Assembly (NCBI RefSeq): GCF_027257875.1
Contig: NZ_JAPVQY010000002.1
Location: 226,684-290,683 of the forward strand
Origin: Burkholderia sp. IMCC1007
GTDB taxonomy: Bacteria; Pseudomonadota; Gammaproteobacteria; Burkholderiales; Burkholderiaceae
Direction: 5' to 3'
DNA: 64,000 bases
Positions 32,724-41,270 of the stretch are shown here, in pieces; position 1 is the first letter of the stretch, and each line of letters starts with the position of its first letter. Both the position numbers and the translations under genes were made by a program. The notes under the pieces are model-generated. The model made no database searches. It saw only the letters and a list, made by a program, of their open reading frames with translations, and had not been told where the DNA came from.

Positions 32724-33935
32724 TCAGTGTGCGGTAAATTGGCACCCACTCTGCTGGAGCGTCTGGAACGCCGTTTCCTTCGGGATCACCGATCGAATCT
32801 TCAGCAGGTCCCACTCGCCCTTCGATTCCGACGGTTTCTTCGCCTCGGCCAGATACATGTCGTGCACCATCAGGCCGTTTGCCAGAATACGGCCGTCCCG
32901 GGCAAAGAAATCATTGATCGGCATCGCCTTCATTTTCGCTATGACCGCATCGCTGTCCACCGTTCCCGCTGCCTGAACGGCCTGGAGATAGTGAGTTACG
33001 GCGGAGTACATGCCCGCCTGGACCATCGTAGGCATCTTGCCGGTCTCGGCGTTGAATGCCTTCGCGAACGCGCGCGTCCGATCGTTGTAGTCCCAGTAGA
33101 ACGCGGTGGTGAACTGAACACCCTGAGCCGTCTTCAGGCCGATGCCCTTCAGATCGCCATCGAAGATCAGCAGCGGTGCAACGATCTGCTTGCCGGTCAT
33201 CATGCCGAACTCGGCAGCCTGACGAATCGCATTTTGCGTGTCGCGCCCCGCGTTCGCGAGCCCGATGACCTGGGCCTTCGACGACTGGGCCTGCATCAGG
33301 AAGGACGCGAAGTCCGATGTCGCCAGAGGATGGTCGATACTTCCCACGACCTGTCCGCCCATCGACGTGACAACCTGCGTGGCCTGCGACTGCAACGAAT
33401 GACCGAATGCGTAGTCGGCCGTGATGAAGAACCAGCGTTTCCCACCTTCCGATACCACCGCCCGGGCCGTCCCGTTCGCGAGCGCATAGGTGTCGTACAC
33501 ATAGTGCACGCCGTACGGGGAACACTGCTTGCCGGTCAGATCCGTCGTTGCCGAGCCAGCAAAGATCGTCACCTTGCGCTTTTCCATGCCTAGCTTCTGC
33601 AGCGCGAGTGCCGAGGCCGAATCGGTCGATTCGATCACCATCGACACGTTATCCCTGTCGTACCATTGCCGCGCGCGCGTCGCCGTAATATCGACCTTGT
33701 TCTGGTAGTCTGCAGACAGCACTTCGATCGGTCTGCCGAGCACCTTGCCACCGAAATCGCGCACGGCCATCTTGACCGCCGCCACCCCGCCCGTTCCGCC
33801 GATGCCCGAGTAGACGCCGGACATATCGACAATCACGCCGACCTTCAGCGGCTCTCCCGACGAAGCCGCAAAGGCGCCCGGCATCGCCACGGCGACGGCG
33901 AGCGTCCATGTAAGCGCAAATCGCAGTTTCATCAT
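32724..33935 (-). CDS. Periplasmic ABC substrate-binding protein (HAAT/aromatic-acid type)
   Basis: From the ATG at 33935, or the next codon at 33932, with GGGAGGAG just upstream, this protein has 403 residues. The signal peptide (MMKLRFALTWTLAVAVAMPG) ends near FAAS. The mature part reads LKVGVIVDMSGVYSGIGGTGGVAAVKMAVRDFGG, a LivJ-like start. Later blocks are KRWFFITADYAFGHSLQSQATQVV and TDLTGKQCSPYGVHYVYDTY. Relatives near aromatic-acid genes bind aromatic or alicyclic carboxylates; here that is inference. It is a second receptor for the single Liv importer. The longer frame to 34874 overlaps the dehydrogenase gene. Confidence 0.88.
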   Translation of the reverse strand: MMKLRFALTWTLAVAVAMPGAFAASSGEPLKVGVIVDMSGVYSGIGGTGGVAAVKMAVRDFGGKVLGRPIEVLSADYQNKVDITATRARQWYDRDNVSMVIESTDSASALALQKLGMEKRKVTIFAGSATTDLTGKQCSPYGVHYVYDTYALANGTARAVVSEGGKRWFFITADYAFGHSLQSQATQVVTSMGGQVVGSIDHPLATSDFASFLMQAQSSKAQVIGLANAGRDTQNAIRQAAEFGMMTGKQIVAPLLIFDGDLKGIGLKTAQGVQFTTAFYWDYNDRTRAFAKAFNAETGKMPTMVQAGMYSAVTHYLQAVQAAGTVDSDAVIAKMKAMPINDFFARDGRILANGLMVHDMYLAEAKKPSESKGEWDLLKIRSVIPKETAFQTLQQSGCQFTAH

Positions 33936-34021
33936 CAGTCTCCTCCCGTTTAATTTCCGGCTGCGCGACGCACAGTACGCGGAACGGCCGGAGCAGTCCG
34001 TCGTCCGTCGATCGATGTTCG

Positions 34022-35539
34022 TCAGGCAGCGGCCCGCTCCGGTGACGTCAACGGCAGACCGAGACGTGCACGCCGAACGAGCCACGGCGACGGTCGGTAT
34101 CGCTGATCCCCGAAGGTCTCGTAAAGTCCCCTGAGGATGTCGAGCACCCGATGCGCGCCGAGCGCATCGCCCCACTCGAATGGCCCCGTCGGATAACCGA
34201 GGCCGAGACGCACCGATACATCGATATCCTCCGGTGACGCGATGCCCTGCTGGGCCATTTCGCAAGCGAGATTGACAATGCACGCCACCACTCGGGGCGC
34301 AACGAATCCAGGGGAATCCGAAATGACAAACGCGGGAATCGATTGCGCTGCGAATATCGCCTGCGCGCGATCTACCGTCGACTTCACTGTTCCCGGGCAG
34401 GTCATCAACGTCACGCCCGAAGTCCCGCAGAACACGGGATCGATCCCGACGACCTTGCTCGGATCGAGCCGGAAATTCGCAATCGCAGTTGAAAGGTCCG
34501 TGTCCAGTGGCGCGATCAGGACCACATCGGCGGCATGCAAGTCGGCCGCACGCGTCACCTGCGACAGCAACGGCACAACCGTTTCGGGCAACGCCGCCGC
34601 CCCCTCCGTCGGCCACCACACCGCGAAGTCGACCACCGGTACCGCCTGCTGCGCCGGCGCATGTGCCGCCGCCGGCTTGCCGTCGTAGCTGTAAAAACCT
34701 TGTCCCGCCTTGCGACCCAACAGGCCGGCGTGGAGGCGCGTGCGTGCGAGCATCACCGGTCGGTAGCGATCGTCGCCGTAGTACTGCGCATGAATCGATT
34801 CCATCACGGGAACAGACACGTCGAGCCCAGTCAGATCCAGCAGCTCGAACGGACCCATGCGGAACCCTGCGCACTGGCGCAGGATCGCATCCAGCACCGA
34901 GTGCTCAGCGTTTTTTTCCGCGAGCAGCTTCAACCCTTCGGTGACAAAGGCACGGCCCGCATGGTTGACCACGAAACCCGGCGAATCCGGCACAACGATC
35001 GGCCGATGTCCGATGCGCCGCGACAGCTCGGCCAGCGCATCGATCGCTTCCGTTGCCGTTCGGGGCGCCTGCACGATCTCGACCAGTCTCATCCGCGTGA
35101 CGGGATTGAAGAAGTGCCACCCGGCCACGCGAGATGGCTGTACACAACCGGATGCGATCGACGTCACGCTCAACGACGACGTGTTGGTCACCAGAATGCA
35201 CGACGGCGACACGATCGACTCCAGATCCCGCAACAGCCGCTGCTTGAACTCGAGGTTCTCGACGATCGCTTCCACGACCAGATCGCACCCGGCCATTTCT
35301 GTCAGACTGGTCGCCGCGGTGATCCGGTGCAGCGCAGCGTCCGCGTCGCACTGCTCGATCCGCCCATTTTCAACCGACCGCATCAGATCGTTGCGTATCG
35401 CTGAAATGGCCCGTGTCACTGCGCCGTCATTCACATCGAACAATGTCACGTCGCAACCGGCCATCGCGCAAACTTGTGCGATACCGCGCCCCATCGCGCC
35501 CGCGCCTACCACGCCGACGCTATTCAGAGATTGTCCCAA
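34022..35539 (-). CDS. 3-hydroxyacyl-CoA dehydrogenase with duplicated C-terminal domain (PaaH type)
   Basis: This protein of about 505 residues opens with the NAD site NSVGVVGAGAMGRGIAQVCA, followed by NTSSLSVTSIA and the catalytic histidine in GWHFFNPVTRMRLVEIV. Two 3HCDH C-terminal domains follow: DSPGFVVNHAGRAFVTEGL with GRKAGQGFYSYDG, then DSPGFVAPRVVACIVNLACE with GLGYPTGPFEWGDALGA. It oxidises 3-hydroxyacyl-CoA, and relatives act on 3-hydroxyadipyl-CoA. I favour the TTG at 35539, which has GGGAG 8 bp upstream; an ATG at 35569 is the alternative. The binding protein follows 86 bp downstream. Confidence 0.9.
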   Translation of the reverse strand: MGQSLNSVGVVGAGAMGRGIAQVCAMAGCDVTLFDVNDGAVTRAISAIRNDLMRSVENGRIEQCDADAALHRITAATSLTEMAGCDLVVEAIVENLEFKQRLLRDLESIVSPSCILVTNTSSLSVTSIASGCVQPSRVAGWHFFNPVTRMRLVEIVQAPRTATEAIDALAELSRRIGHRPIVVPDSPGFVVNHAGRAFVTEGLKLLAEKNAEHSVLDAILRQCAGFRMGPFELLDLTGLDVSVPVMESIHAQYYGDDRYRPVMLARTRLHAGLLGRKAGQGFYSYDGKPAAAHAPAQQAVPVVDFAVWWPTEGAAALPETVVPLLSQVTRAADLHAADVVLIAPLDTDLSTAIANFRLDPSKVVGIDPVFCGTSGVTLMTCPGTVKSTVDRAQAIFAAQSIPAFVISDSPGFVAPRVVACIVNLACEMAQQGIASPEDIDVSVRLGLGYPTGPFEWGDALGAHRVLDILRGLYETFGDQRYRPSPWLVRRARLGLPLTSPERAAA

Positions 35540-35619
35540 TCTCGATCTCCCATTCAATTTGCGCTTCATTCAATCGACAAACGTCAGTCACCGGCAGTCG
35601 TGCGCGCACCGCCGACGCG

Positions 35620-35916
35620 CTAAACACGTGCAAGATTTTTTCTCGGTTCGTGTACGTCGAAGAGAAACTGGCCGGCATAGCGCGATCCGCCGATCGCCGC
35701 CCGCCTTCTGCCGGGGGGAAAAACGTGCCACGCCCCGTCGTCGTGACGAAAGAACACGAGCGATAAGGTTCCGGACGGGCAATCGACGTCGATTCGCACA
35801 CAACGCCACCGGCTTTCATCCGATCGACCGATACGCGAGAGACGAAAACACCCGGCAACACCGCTGCCCAACCATTTCCCGATTGCCGCTCGCAGAGAAC
35901 GTTTCGGTGCAGTCAT
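35620..35916 (-). CDS. Small conserved-looking protein of unknown function (98 residues)
   Basis: An ATG at 35916 has GGAGGAGCTGAG immediately upstream, a strong ribosome site. The product begins MTAPKRSLRAAIGKWLGSG and contains CVRIDVDCPSGTLSLVFFRH, DGAWHVFPPGRRR and SRYAGQFLFDVHEP. Alternating hydrophobic residues suggest a small beta-rich domain. I do not recognise a function. It lies in the gap between etfA and the hydroxyacyl-CoA dehydrogenase, on the same strand, and may be part of the same transcript. Confidence 0.5.
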   Translation of the reverse strand: MTAPKRSLRAAIGKWLGSGVAGCFRLSRIGRSDESRWRCVRIDVDCPSGTLSLVFFRHDDGAWHVFPPGRRRAAIGGSRYAGQFLFDVHEPRKNLARV

Positions 35917-36077
35917 CTCAGCTCCTCCGCCCGGTGAGTCACGCGACCGCATCTCGCGGCATTGCGTGGGCTCGTGATCGGGGCGTCGGCCTGAACGATC
36001 CCCGGTGGCGTCGCCGCCTGTTCATGAAGCAAGGCCGCGTTGCGTCACCTAAAATCGTCGTCACGATATCGCGCGCG

Positions 36078-37040
36078 TCAGCCCAGTTCGCCGACGAGTT
36101 CCGGCACGACCGTGAACAAATCGCCGACGAGGCCGTAATCGGCCACGCTGAAGATCGGCGCTTCCGGATCCTTGTTGATCGCGACGATCACCTTCGAATC
36201 CTTCATGCCGGCCAGATGCTGGATCGCACCCGAGATGCCGACCGCGATGTACAGCTGCGCGGCGACGATCTTGCCGGTCTGGCCAACCTGATAGTCGTTC
36301 GGTACGTAGCCCGCATCGACTGCCGCGCGCGATGCGCCCAGCGCTGCCGACAGCTTGTCCGCCAGCGGCTCCAGCACCTTCGTGTAGTTCTCGCCGCTAC
36401 CCAGACCGCGGCCGCCCGACACGATGATCTTCGCGCTGGTGAGTTCCGGACGGTCCAGCTTCGTCACTTCACGGCTCACGAATTGCGACTTGCCTGTATC
36501 GGCCGCGGCTTCGATCTTCTCGACCGACGCGCTGCCGCCTGCCGCTGCGACCGGATCGAAGCCCGTCGCACGCACCGTGATGACCTTGATCGGGTCGCCC
36601 GACTGCACCGTCGCGATCGCATTGCCTGCGTAGATCGGACGCTCGAACGTATCGGCCGAGTCCACTGCCGTGATGTCCGAGATCTGCGCGACGTCCAGCT
36701 TCGCGGCGATACGCGGCGCGATGTTCTTGCCGTAGGCCGTTGCCGGCGCGAGGATGTGCGAGTAGTCCTTCGCGATGTTCAGCGCCGTCGCTTCGACGTT
36801 TTCCGCCAGGCCTGCGGCCAGTTGCGGTGCGTCGGCCAGCAGCACCTTCGACACGCCTGCAATCTTCGCTGCCGCATCGGCTGCGCCCTGTGCGTTGTGG
36901 CCTGCCACCAGCACGTGAATGTCACCGCCAATCTTCGCCGCCGCTGCCACCGTGTTCAACGTCGCGGCCTTGAGCGACGCATTGTCGTGTTCTGCAATCA
37001 CCAGAATCGTCTCGTGCTCTGCCATCACCAGAACCGTCAT
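36078..37040 (-). CDS. etfA: Electron transfer flavoprotein, alpha subunit
   Basis: This 320-residue protein is a complete ETF alpha. It has the [21 protein letters not shown]-terminal region, and the C-terminal FAD domain shows [66 protein letters not shown] and [10 protein letters not shown]. It accepts electrons from acyl-CoA dehydrogenases. The N-terminus is odd: MTVLVMAEH is followed directly by ETILVIAEH, two versions of the same nine residues from a 27-bp tandem duplication. The internal copy has lost its ATG (now GAG). It lies 16 bp after etfB. Confidence 0.95.
   Translation of the reverse strand: MTVLVMAEHETILVIAEHDNASLKAATLNTVAAAAKIGGDIHVLVAGHNAQGAADAAAKIAGVSKVLLADAPQLAAGLAENVEATALNIAKDYSHILAPATAYGKNIAPRIAAKLDVAQISDITAVDSADTFERPIYAGNAIATVQSGDPIKVITVRATGFDPVAAAGGSASVEKIEAAADTGKSQFVSREVTKLDRPELTSAKIIVSGGRGLGSGENYTKVLEPLADKLSAALGASRAAVDAGYVPNDYQVGQTGKIVAAQLYIAVGISGAIQHLAGMKDSKVIVAINKDPEAPIFSVADYGLVGDLFTVVPELVGELG
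36987..37040 (-). repeat. 27-bp tandem duplication at the 5' end of etfA
   Basis: Two degenerate 27-bp copies encode MTVLVMAEH and ETILVIAEH. The internal copy looks like the ancestral start, with its ATG replaced by GAG. The result is a nine-residue N-terminal extension on an otherwise standard ETF alpha. Confidence 0.75.
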
Positions 37041-37056
37041 TTCTTTCCGCTCCCTC

Positions 37057-37806
37057 TTACATCACCTTGGCTTCGGTCTTCAGCTTCTCGACCAGCGTCT
37101 TCACGTCCGGCACCTTCACGCCGGCTGCGCGCTTCGGCGGCTCGACCACCTTCAGCGTCTTCAGACGCGGCGTAACGTCGACGCCCAGGTCTTCCGGCTT
37201 CACGGTTTCGAGCGGCTTCTTCTTCGCCTTCATGATGTTCGGCAGCGTCACGTAGCGCGGCTCGTTCAGGCGCAGGTCGGTCGTGACCACGGCCGGCAGC
37301 GTCAGCGACAGCGTTTCCGCGCCGCCGTCGACTTCGCGTGCAACCGTTGCCTTACCGTCGGCGACCGTCACCTTCGATGCAAACGTCGCTTGCGGCAGGC
37401 CAGCCAGCGCAGCCAGCATCTGGCCCGTCTGGTTCGAATCGTCGTCGATCGCCTGCTTGCCGAGGATCACCAGTTGCGGCTGTTCCTTGTCGACCAGCGC
37501 CTTCAGGATCTTCGCGACGCCCAGCGGCTCGACACTGTCGTTCGACTCGACGAGGATCGCGCGATCCGCGCCGATCGCCAGCGCCGTACGCAGCGTTTCC
37601 TGCGCTTGCGCAACGCCCACCGACACGGCGATCACTTCAGTCGCCACGCCCGCTTCCTTCAGGCGCACGGCTTCTTCCACCGCGATTTCGTCGAACGGGT
37701 TCATCGACATCTTCACATTCGTAATGTCGACACCCGTGTTGCCCGGCTTCACGCGGACCTTCACGTTGTAATCGACCACTCTTTTCACTGGCACCAGGAT
37801 TTTCAT
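37057..37806 (-). CDS. etfB: Electron transfer flavoprotein, beta subunit
   Basis: This 249-residue protein is a complete ETF beta. It starts [21 protein letters not shown] and has [47 protein letters not shown] (the AMP/FAD-binding loop near 118-145) and RVRD-like [18 protein letters not shown], the recognition-loop leucine region contacting dehydrogenases. It forms the heterodimer with EtfA (16 bp downstream). Together with ETF-QO at 26016 it links acyl-CoA dehydrogenation to the quinone pool. Confidence 0.96.
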   Translation of the reverse strand: MKILVPVKRVVDYNVKVRVKPGNTGVDITNVKMSMNPFDEIAVEEAVRLKEAGVATEVIAVSVGVAQAQETLRTALAIGADRAILVESNDSVEPLGVAKILKALVDKEQPQLVILGKQAIDDDSNQTGQMLAALAGLPQATFASKVTVADGKATVAREVDGGAETLSLTLPAVVTTDLRLNEPRYVTLPNIMKAKKKPLETVKPEDLGVDVTPRLKTLKVVEPPKRAAGVKVPDVKTLVEKLKTEAKVM

Positions 37807-37872
37807 TCTTTAACCCGAACATCAAGAACCGAAGCAGCCGAACGCGCTGTCCCCAGCGCGTCCGGCATTCTT

Positions 37873-39948
37873 TCACTGCACCGTCACCAGCGCATCGACG
37901 GCACCCAGTCCCCGGCCACGAGACTTCACGATCACCGGGTTGATCTCGAACTCCTGGATCGCCGGGCTCGCGAGGAACATGTCGCCAAACCGCACTGCAG
38001 CCGCCACCAGCGCGTCCAGGTCCGCCGCAGGCTTTCCACGGAAACCTTCCAGAAGCGTCCATAGCTTCAGCTTCCGAAGCGCCTGACGAACCTGATCGGC
38101 AGTCACCGGCAGCGCCAGGTGCGACATGTCGCGGTACAGTTCCACCGCGACGCCACCGGAGCCGATCGAGATGATCGGTCCGAAGTCCGTCTGCCTCATG
38201 CACGACACGACGATCTCTACGCCATCACTGATCATTTCCTGAACCAGCACACCCATATCAGGTCTGCCTACCCGCTCGCGAAACTCGCGCGCACACGCAT
38301 CGACCTCCTCCGCGGTTTGAACGCGCAACTTCACCAGGCCAAGCTCGGTCTTGTGCTCGCATTCCGATGGCAGTACTTTCACGACCAGCGGGTAGGCCAT
38401 TCCGGCACATGCGTCCGACGCGCGGTCCTCCGGCCCAAGCACCGCCCACTTCGCGGGCGTCATCCCGCTCTCAGCGCAAAACCGCATCGTCTGCGTCCAA
38501 TCCTGCGGCGCCGCCCGGCTCGCCAATGGCGTCCGAATCTCTGATCTTGGCAATGACAGCATCCGAGTACGCTTGTACAGCAACGACAGCGCTTTCATCG
38601 CATGGGACGGATCCGCGACCAGCAGCACGCCCGCCTCCCTGAACGACCGGCGCGCCTCGTGATCCGGCAACTCCCCGATGAAACTCAGCACCACCGGCAT
38701 GGACTGCGCCACTTTCTTGAACACTTCGGCGTTCGGCTCGAGGTACCGACGACCGCTACTGGCAAACTGCACGATCAGTGCCTCCGCCCTCGGCTCCGCC
38801 TCGATAGCGAAACACGTGTCACGGAACAGCGTCGGCACGCTCTGAATCTGCCCCGTTAAATCCACCGGATTGGCTGTCCGTGCGAACGCCGGCAGAACCC
38901 GCTCCAGTTCTGCTGCGGTTTGCAGGCCGAATTCCGCCATCGAGATCCCATATTCACTGCTGTGGTCGGCGAGCAGCGCGCCTGCCCCGCCCGACGAACT
39001 CAACACGGCCAGCCCCCCCTGCCTATCGCCGCTCAAGCGCGGTGACGGCAGATACGCCAGCACCTCGACCGCCGACATTGCATCGATCAGGCTGTCGACC
39101 GTGATCACCCCTGCCTGCTCCAGCACATCCGCATAGACCGCGTGCGCCGAAGCAATTTTCCCGGTGTGCGACGCCGTCGCCTGCTGGCCGATCGTCGATC
39201 GGCCAGCCTTCAATGCGACGATTTGCACACCGCGTTCTCGCGCACGCTCGGCGATCCTCACGATCCGGCTCGCTTCATCGAGTCCTTCGATGTAGAGCGC
39301 GACCACGCGCACATCGTCCTGCTCGACGATGTGTTCGAGTACGTCGAGCGCATCGGCGCATGTCTCATTGCCGACGCTGACGATGTACGAGCATCCGATC
39401 CCGTTGCTCTGCAGGAAATTGCCGATTGCCCCGGCAAGCGCGCCACTCTGGCTGACGACCGCGATCGGCGCGTGCTTGAGCGCCGGAAGACTCATTGCTG
39501 CCGATCCGAACGTCATCATGACGCGCCGACGAACCGACCACACGCCCTGACAGTTGGCGCCGATTACCGCCACACCGTGCTCCCGCGCCGCTTCGGCCAG
39601 GCGCTGCGCATGTTCCTTTCCGGCTTCCGTCTCTTCGAATCCGGAACTGAAGACAATCGCGCTGCGTATCCCCTTCTCACCGCACTCCGCAATGACGCCC
39701 GGCACTGTGTGAGCCGGCGTGATCACCAGCGCAACGTCCGGCACTTCCGGCAATTCCGCCACCGACGGATACGCCTTCAGCCCTTCTACCTCGGCGTGGT
39801 TCGGGCTCACCGGATACACGGTGCCGTCAAATCCATGCTTCAACAGCACACGCACCAGCGAATTGCGCGGACTACCCGGCTGCGGTGATGCGCCGACGAT
39901 CGCGACGCTGCGCGGTTCAATAAACTTCTCGAATGCCTGTCTGTCCAT
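37873..39948 (-). CDS. NDP-forming acyl-CoA synthetase (acetate-CoA ligase family)
   Basis: This 691-residue protein has the order CoA-binding domain (about 8-130, RSVAIVGASPQPGSPRNSLV), flavodoxin-like succinyl-CoA-synthetase domains (about 145-450) with the phosphorylated-histidine region ATASHTGKIAS near 270, and a C-terminal ATP-grasp domain (about 485-690, YPLVVKVLPSECEHKTELGLV). It makes acyl-CoA from acid, CoA and a nucleotide triphosphate by way of a phosphohistidine. Family members also activate aromatic and alicyclic acids, so it is a second possible activation route besides the ligase at 44626. It lies 30 bp after the enoyl-CoA hydratase. Confidence 0.9.
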   Translation of the reverse strand: MDRQAFEKFIEPRSVAIVGASPQPGSPRNSLVRVLLKHGFDGTVYPVSPNHAEVEGLKAYPSVAELPEVPDVALVITPAHTVPGVIAECGEKGIRSAIVFSSGFEETEAGKEHAQRLAEAAREHGVAVIGANCQGVWSVRRRVMMTFGSAAMSLPALKHAPIAVVSQSGALAGAIGNFLQSNGIGCSYIVSVGNETCADALDVLEHIVEQDDVRVVALYIEGLDEASRIVRIAERARERGVQIVALKAGRSTIGQQATASHTGKIASAHAVYADVLEQAGVITVDSLIDAMSAVEVLAYLPSPRLSGDRQGGLAVLSSSGGAGALLADHSSEYGISMAEFGLQTAAELERVLPAFARTANPVDLTGQIQSVPTLFRDTCFAIEAEPRAEALIVQFASSGRRYLEPNAEVFKKVAQSMPVVLSFIGELPDHEARRSFREAGVLLVADPSHAMKALSLLYKRTRMLSLPRSEIRTPLASRAAPQDWTQTMRFCAESGMTPAKWAVLGPEDRASDACAGMAYPLVVKVLPSECEHKTELGLVKLRVQTAEEVDACAREFRERVGRPDMGVLVQEMISDGVEIVVSCMRQTDFGPIISIGSGGVAVELYRDMSHLALPVTADQVRQALRKLKLWTLLEGFRGKPAADLDALVAAAVRFGDMFLASPAIQEFEINPVIVKSRGRGLGAVDALVTVQ

Positions 39949-39978
39949 ATTCCGTTTCTTCTCGAGTCGACAGCGCTG

Positions 39979-40767
39979 TCAGCGCCCAATGAATTTAGGT
40001 GTGCGCTTCTCCTTGAACGCATTCACCGCTTCCTGATGGTCCTCGCTCGCGCGTACGATCGGCAGATTCGCAGCCACCAGTTCGTGAGCCGTCTGAAGGT
40101 CTTTGTCCAGACCAAACCGCATCACTCGCTTGATCAACTGCACGGCAAGCGGCGGCCCGTCCGCGATCCGGCGTGCGAACGCATACGTCTCGTCCATCAA
40201 CTCCGCGTCGGGAAATACTCTGTTCACCAGACCGATTCGTTCCGCATCGCACGCCTCCACCCAGTCCGCTGTCCAGAACATCTCGAGCGCCTTCGACATC
40301 CCGACGATGCGCGGCAGCAGATACGCCCCGCCGACGCCGGGAATCAGTCCCATGCGCACGTAGGTCTCGGCAAAGCGCGCACTCTGCGCTGCGAAACGGA
40401 TGTCGCATGCGAGGGCGATATCCAGACCACCGCCTGTCGCCAGACCGTTCAACGCTGCGATTACCGGCTTGTCGAGCTCGGTGATCTTGCGTGGCAGACG
40501 CTGTACGCCATCGGCTACTCGCGCCTTGATATTCGCCGGCGTCTGCGCTGCCGACTCGGAAAAGGTCTCGATGTCACCACCCGTCGTGAATGCGCGCCCG
40601 GTACCAGTCATCACGACGACGCGAATCTCCGGATTCGCACGGCACTCCTCAAGCGCCTCGAGCCATACGTCCTGCATCGCCTCGGTAAAGGCGTTCAGCT
40701 TGTCCGGACGATTGAGCGTAATCGTCGCAATGCCACGATCGATTTCGAATTTCAGTTGATCCACCAT
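39979..40767 (-). CDS. Enoyl-CoA hydratase/isomerase family protein
   Basis: This 262-residue crotonase has GTGRAFTTGGDIETFSE (oxyanion loop near 55-70), LNGLATGGGLDIALACDIRFAA near 105-125 and ARFAETYVRMGLIPGVGGAYLLPR near 130-150. The usual first glutamate (GGGxE) is Asp here, and the second is kept in AET. It ends KEKRTPKFIGR, typical of the family. It is the first gene of the minus-strand unit that continues with the acyl-CoA synthetase and etfBA. A sigma-54 promoter lies 188 bp upstream. Confidence 0.9.
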   Translation of the reverse strand: MVDQLKFEIDRGIATITLNRPDKLNAFTEAMQDVWLEALEECRANPEIRVVVMTGTGRAFTTGGDIETFSESAAQTPANIKARVADGVQRLPRKITELDKPVIAALNGLATGGGLDIALACDIRFAAQSARFAETYVRMGLIPGVGGAYLLPRIVGMSKALEMFWTADWVEACDAERIGLVNRVFPDAELMDETYAFARRIADGPPLAVQLIKRVMRFGLDKDLQTAHELVAANLPIVRASEDHQEAVNAFKEKRTPKFIGR

Positions 40768-40954
40768 ATCGTCATCCTCACTACTCCGCTTGTTCTAAAT
40801 GCTTCAGCACGTCGTGTATCGCATCGATTTCCTCTGATGTCGCCTGATCCACTCGCCTCCTCCTTCACGGGTCTTTCGGTCGAGGCTTCGGTTGGGGCGC
40901 GCCGAACGGTATCCTCGTCAGCCCACCTCGCGTGCTTTTCGACACGTCATCTCA

Positions 40955-40969
40955 GCAACATGCATGCCA
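40955..40969 (-). promoter_or_regulatory. Sigma-54 promoter of the ECH/acyl-CoA synthetase/etfBA unit
   Basis: The minus strand reads TGGCAT-GCATG-TTGC, matching 9 of 10 consensus bases, 187 bp upstream of the ATG at 40767 and divergent from the promoter at 41175. Confidence 0.7.
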
Positions 40970-41019
40970 TCGATCACCATGAGTCGTTTTGCAACCGCTA
41001 TCGGCCGTCGGAGCCCGCG

Positions 41020-41104
41020 CTGTCGGCGGCGACCGCACACACACGTTCTCGATCATGTACATCAGGCGGACGGGCGCATTGCAAAGTGTCCGCGACGCGG
41101 ACAC
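41020..41104. promoter_or_regulatory. TGTC-N9-RNCA elements, including a perfect 19-bp palindrome, between divergent promoters
   Basis: GTGTCCGCGACGCGGACAC (41086-41104) is a perfect 9+1+9 palindrome and the clearest form of the element. A weaker copy, CTGTCGGCGGCGACCGCAC, is at 41020-41038. The perfect site lies 70 bp upstream of the plus-strand -24 box (41175), and the weaker one 50 bp from the minus-strand -24 box (40969). The 40768-41270 interval otherwise holds no gene. Confidence 0.65.
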
Positions 41105-41174
41105 GAGTGAAATGCCGCGCGCGATCCAGAGACATGCCGCGCGGGCTGGTGGCCGATCCAGCCTGCGGCGAAGA

Positions 41175-41189
41175 TGGCACGCGCATTGC
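41175..41189 (+). promoter_or_regulatory. Sigma-54 promoter of the quinone oxidoreductase gene
   Basis: TGGCAC-GCGCA-TTGC is a perfect consensus match, 81 bp upstream of the ATG at 41271. Confidence 0.85.
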
Positions 41190-41270
41190 AAGCGATACAC
41201 GCGGCCCAGCGAACTCACCCGGCATAGCTGGAAGCACTCGGCCATATCGAAAAAAAGCGGAGGAACATCA

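Noticed and set aside
33936-34874. N-terminal extension of the binding-protein frame (716 residues in total)
   Set aside because: The extension overlaps the hydroxyacyl dehydrogenase gene antiparallel in frame use, has no domain, and a signal peptide plus ribosome site mark the start at 33935.
35855-35869. Weak -24/-12 match (GGGCAG-N5-TTGC, minus strand) upstream of the hydroxyacyl-CoA dehydrogenase
   Set aside because: It has two mismatches in the -24 box, lies inside the 98-residue frame and lacks an accompanying enhancer element.
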